Positions 47,380 through 48,163 of a stretch of DNA of 48,163 bases are shown piece after piece; the stretch's first letter is position 1, and the number at the start of each line of letters is the position of its first letter. Both the position numbers and the translations under genes were made by a program. Origin of the DNA: Rhizobium sp. Q54 (lineage in GTDB: Bacteria; Pseudomonadota; Alphaproteobacteria; UBA828); the NCBI GenBank assembly GCA_945892755.1, contig CAMDDO010000016.1:1-48163 (forward strand). The letters run 5' to 3'. Under the pieces are notes generated by a model. That model was given only the letters and a program-made list of their open reading frames with translations. It had not been told where the DNA came from and ran no database searches.

Positions 47380-48163
47380 CTAGCGCCGCGGCGCAGCCTT
47401 GGTCAAGACCGCGACGCGCCCCACCAGACGCTCGATACCCCCAAGCAATTCAGGTGTATAGAGGGCAGGAATGCGCTCGGCGCCGGGCATTTGGTGACGG
47501 AACCACGTTTGCTGGCGCTTGGCATATTGGCGGGTCGCGGCCTGGGCGTCGCGGATCGCGTGCTCAAGACTGGCGGGTCCGGCCAGATAATCCCCAAGCT
47601 CACGCACGCCGAGCGCCTTCATCGCCGGTAGCGCAGGGTCGAGGTTGAGCGCAATCAGCGCCTTGATCTCGTCCAGCGCACCCCGCTCGAGCATCGCCAA
47701 GAAACGCGCGTCGCAGGCGGCACGGAGAGTCTCGCGCGGCGGATCGAGCACGATGCGGATCGCCCCGTCGCTGGACGGCGCGGCGTTGCTCGGCCGCTGA
47801 AAGCCCGCCAGCGAACGCCCCGTGGCCTCGATCACTTCGAGGGCTCGAATCTGGCGCTGCGTATCGCTCGGGCGGAGCCGCGCCGCCATCTCGGGATCGA
47901 GCGAAGCGAGCCTTGCACGAATGGCGGCGAGCCCGCCCGCCTCTTTCAAGGCGTGCACCCTTGCCTTCACCGCCAGCGGGATCTCGGGGGTTTCGGACAG
48001 GCCGTCGAGCAGCGCGCGCAAATAGAGCCCGGTGCCGCCGACCACGATGGGTCGCAGACCGGTCTTGCGCGCCACGTCGATCGCCTCGATCGCGGCCGCA
48101 CGCCAACGCCCGGCACTGCACCGATCAGCCGCGTCAAGAAATCCAAAAAGCGCATGCGGCGCA
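47380..48163 (-). CDS. miaA: tRNA dimethylallyltransferase, 5' end outside window
   Basis: The visible part is the C-terminal about 260 residues of MiaA, which attaches dimethylallyl to A37 of tRNAs reading UNN codons. The frame continues past the window edge: the first visible segment is APHALFGFLDAADRCSAGRWR, followed by RPIVVGGTGLYLRALLDGLSETP and RQIRALEVIEATG. A frame start at 48075 is a mid-gene GTG and is not the start. It is upstream of ilvB in the same direction with a 98-bp gap. Confidence 0.92.
   Translation of the reverse strand, partial: APHALFGFLDAADRCSAGRWRAAAIEAIDVARKTGLRPIVVGGTGLYLRALLDGLSETPEIPLAVKARVHALKEAGGLAAIRARLASLDPEMAARLRPSDTQRQIRALEVIEATGRSLAGFQRPSNAAPSSDGAIRIVLDPPRETLRAACDARFLAMLERGALDEIKALIALNLDPALPAMKALGVRELGDYLAGPASLEHAIRDAQAATRQYAKRQQTWFRHQMPGAERIPALYTPELLGGIERLVGRVAVLTKAAPRR

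Noticed and set aside
47380-48075. Short version of miaA starting at GTG 48075
   Set aside because: The same frame continues with conserved MiaA sequence (FGFLDAADRC...GRW) to the window end.

Overview
The window is a chromosomal segment of a GC-rich alphaproteobacterium. The evidence is the isoleucine/valine/leucine order miaA-ilvB-ilvN-ilvC-leuA running into mreB-mreC-mreD-mrdA-rodA on one strand, a Usg-family gene, a groESL operon with both a heat-shock promoter and a CIRCE operator, and a split periplasmic-binding-protein ABC system of the TauABC/NMT1 type. The genus cannot be named from the sequence; a Rhodospirillales- or Rhizobiales-like lineage fits best. I see no prophage, insertion sequence, rRNA or CRISPR array.

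Layout. 1-2864 (+): the end of a small secreted protein, an alpha/beta-hydrolase-like protein and a secreted PQQ-type sugar dehydrogenase. 2876-5140 (-): groES-groEL with terminator, CIRCE and RpoH-type promoter. 5268-7021: usg and a GlcD-like FAD oxidoreductase. 7214-11433 (+): five co-directional genes encoding a LamB/YcsF (PxpA) protein and four separate parts of a urea-carboxylase-like biotin enzyme (biotin carboxylase, the two carboxyltransferase halves, and a 71-residue biotin carrier). 11484-18865 (-): a bacterial alpha-2-macroglobulin with thioester motif, overlapping the gene for penicillin-binding protein 1C. 19090-20506 (+): an SPFH/stomatin and NfeD pair. 20518-20844: a 327-bp MITE-like element with 33-bp terminal inverted repeats.

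20843-23524 is the least conventional part: a BTAD/TPR transcription regulator with an apparent CTG start, a divergent intergenic region with TTGAC repeats on one DNA face, an unlisted 32-residue one-helix membrane peptide, and a chain of three RNA hairpins, two of them tandem copies with a compensatory base pair, ending in an intrinsic terminator.

23552-32904 is a catabolic stretch: GMC oxidoreductase, a split AtuA-type pair, a Tat-exported substrate-binding protein with its ABC ATPase and permease, two VOC-fold proteins (one a putative ring-cleaving dioxygenase with a 15-bp dyad in front) and an acyl-CoA ligase. 33135-35809 holds a small hypothetical protein, repeat hairpins, a lower-GC methyltransferase, tRNA-Lys(CUU) and a LuxR-type regulator with a degenerate receiver.

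35925-48163 (-) is core: the rod-shape operon (mreB, mreC, mreD, mrdA, rodA), leuA with a possible leader peptide and attenuator, ilvC, ilvN, ilvB and the truncated miaA. The two blocks run in the same direction, and leuA lies 97 bp upstream of mreB.
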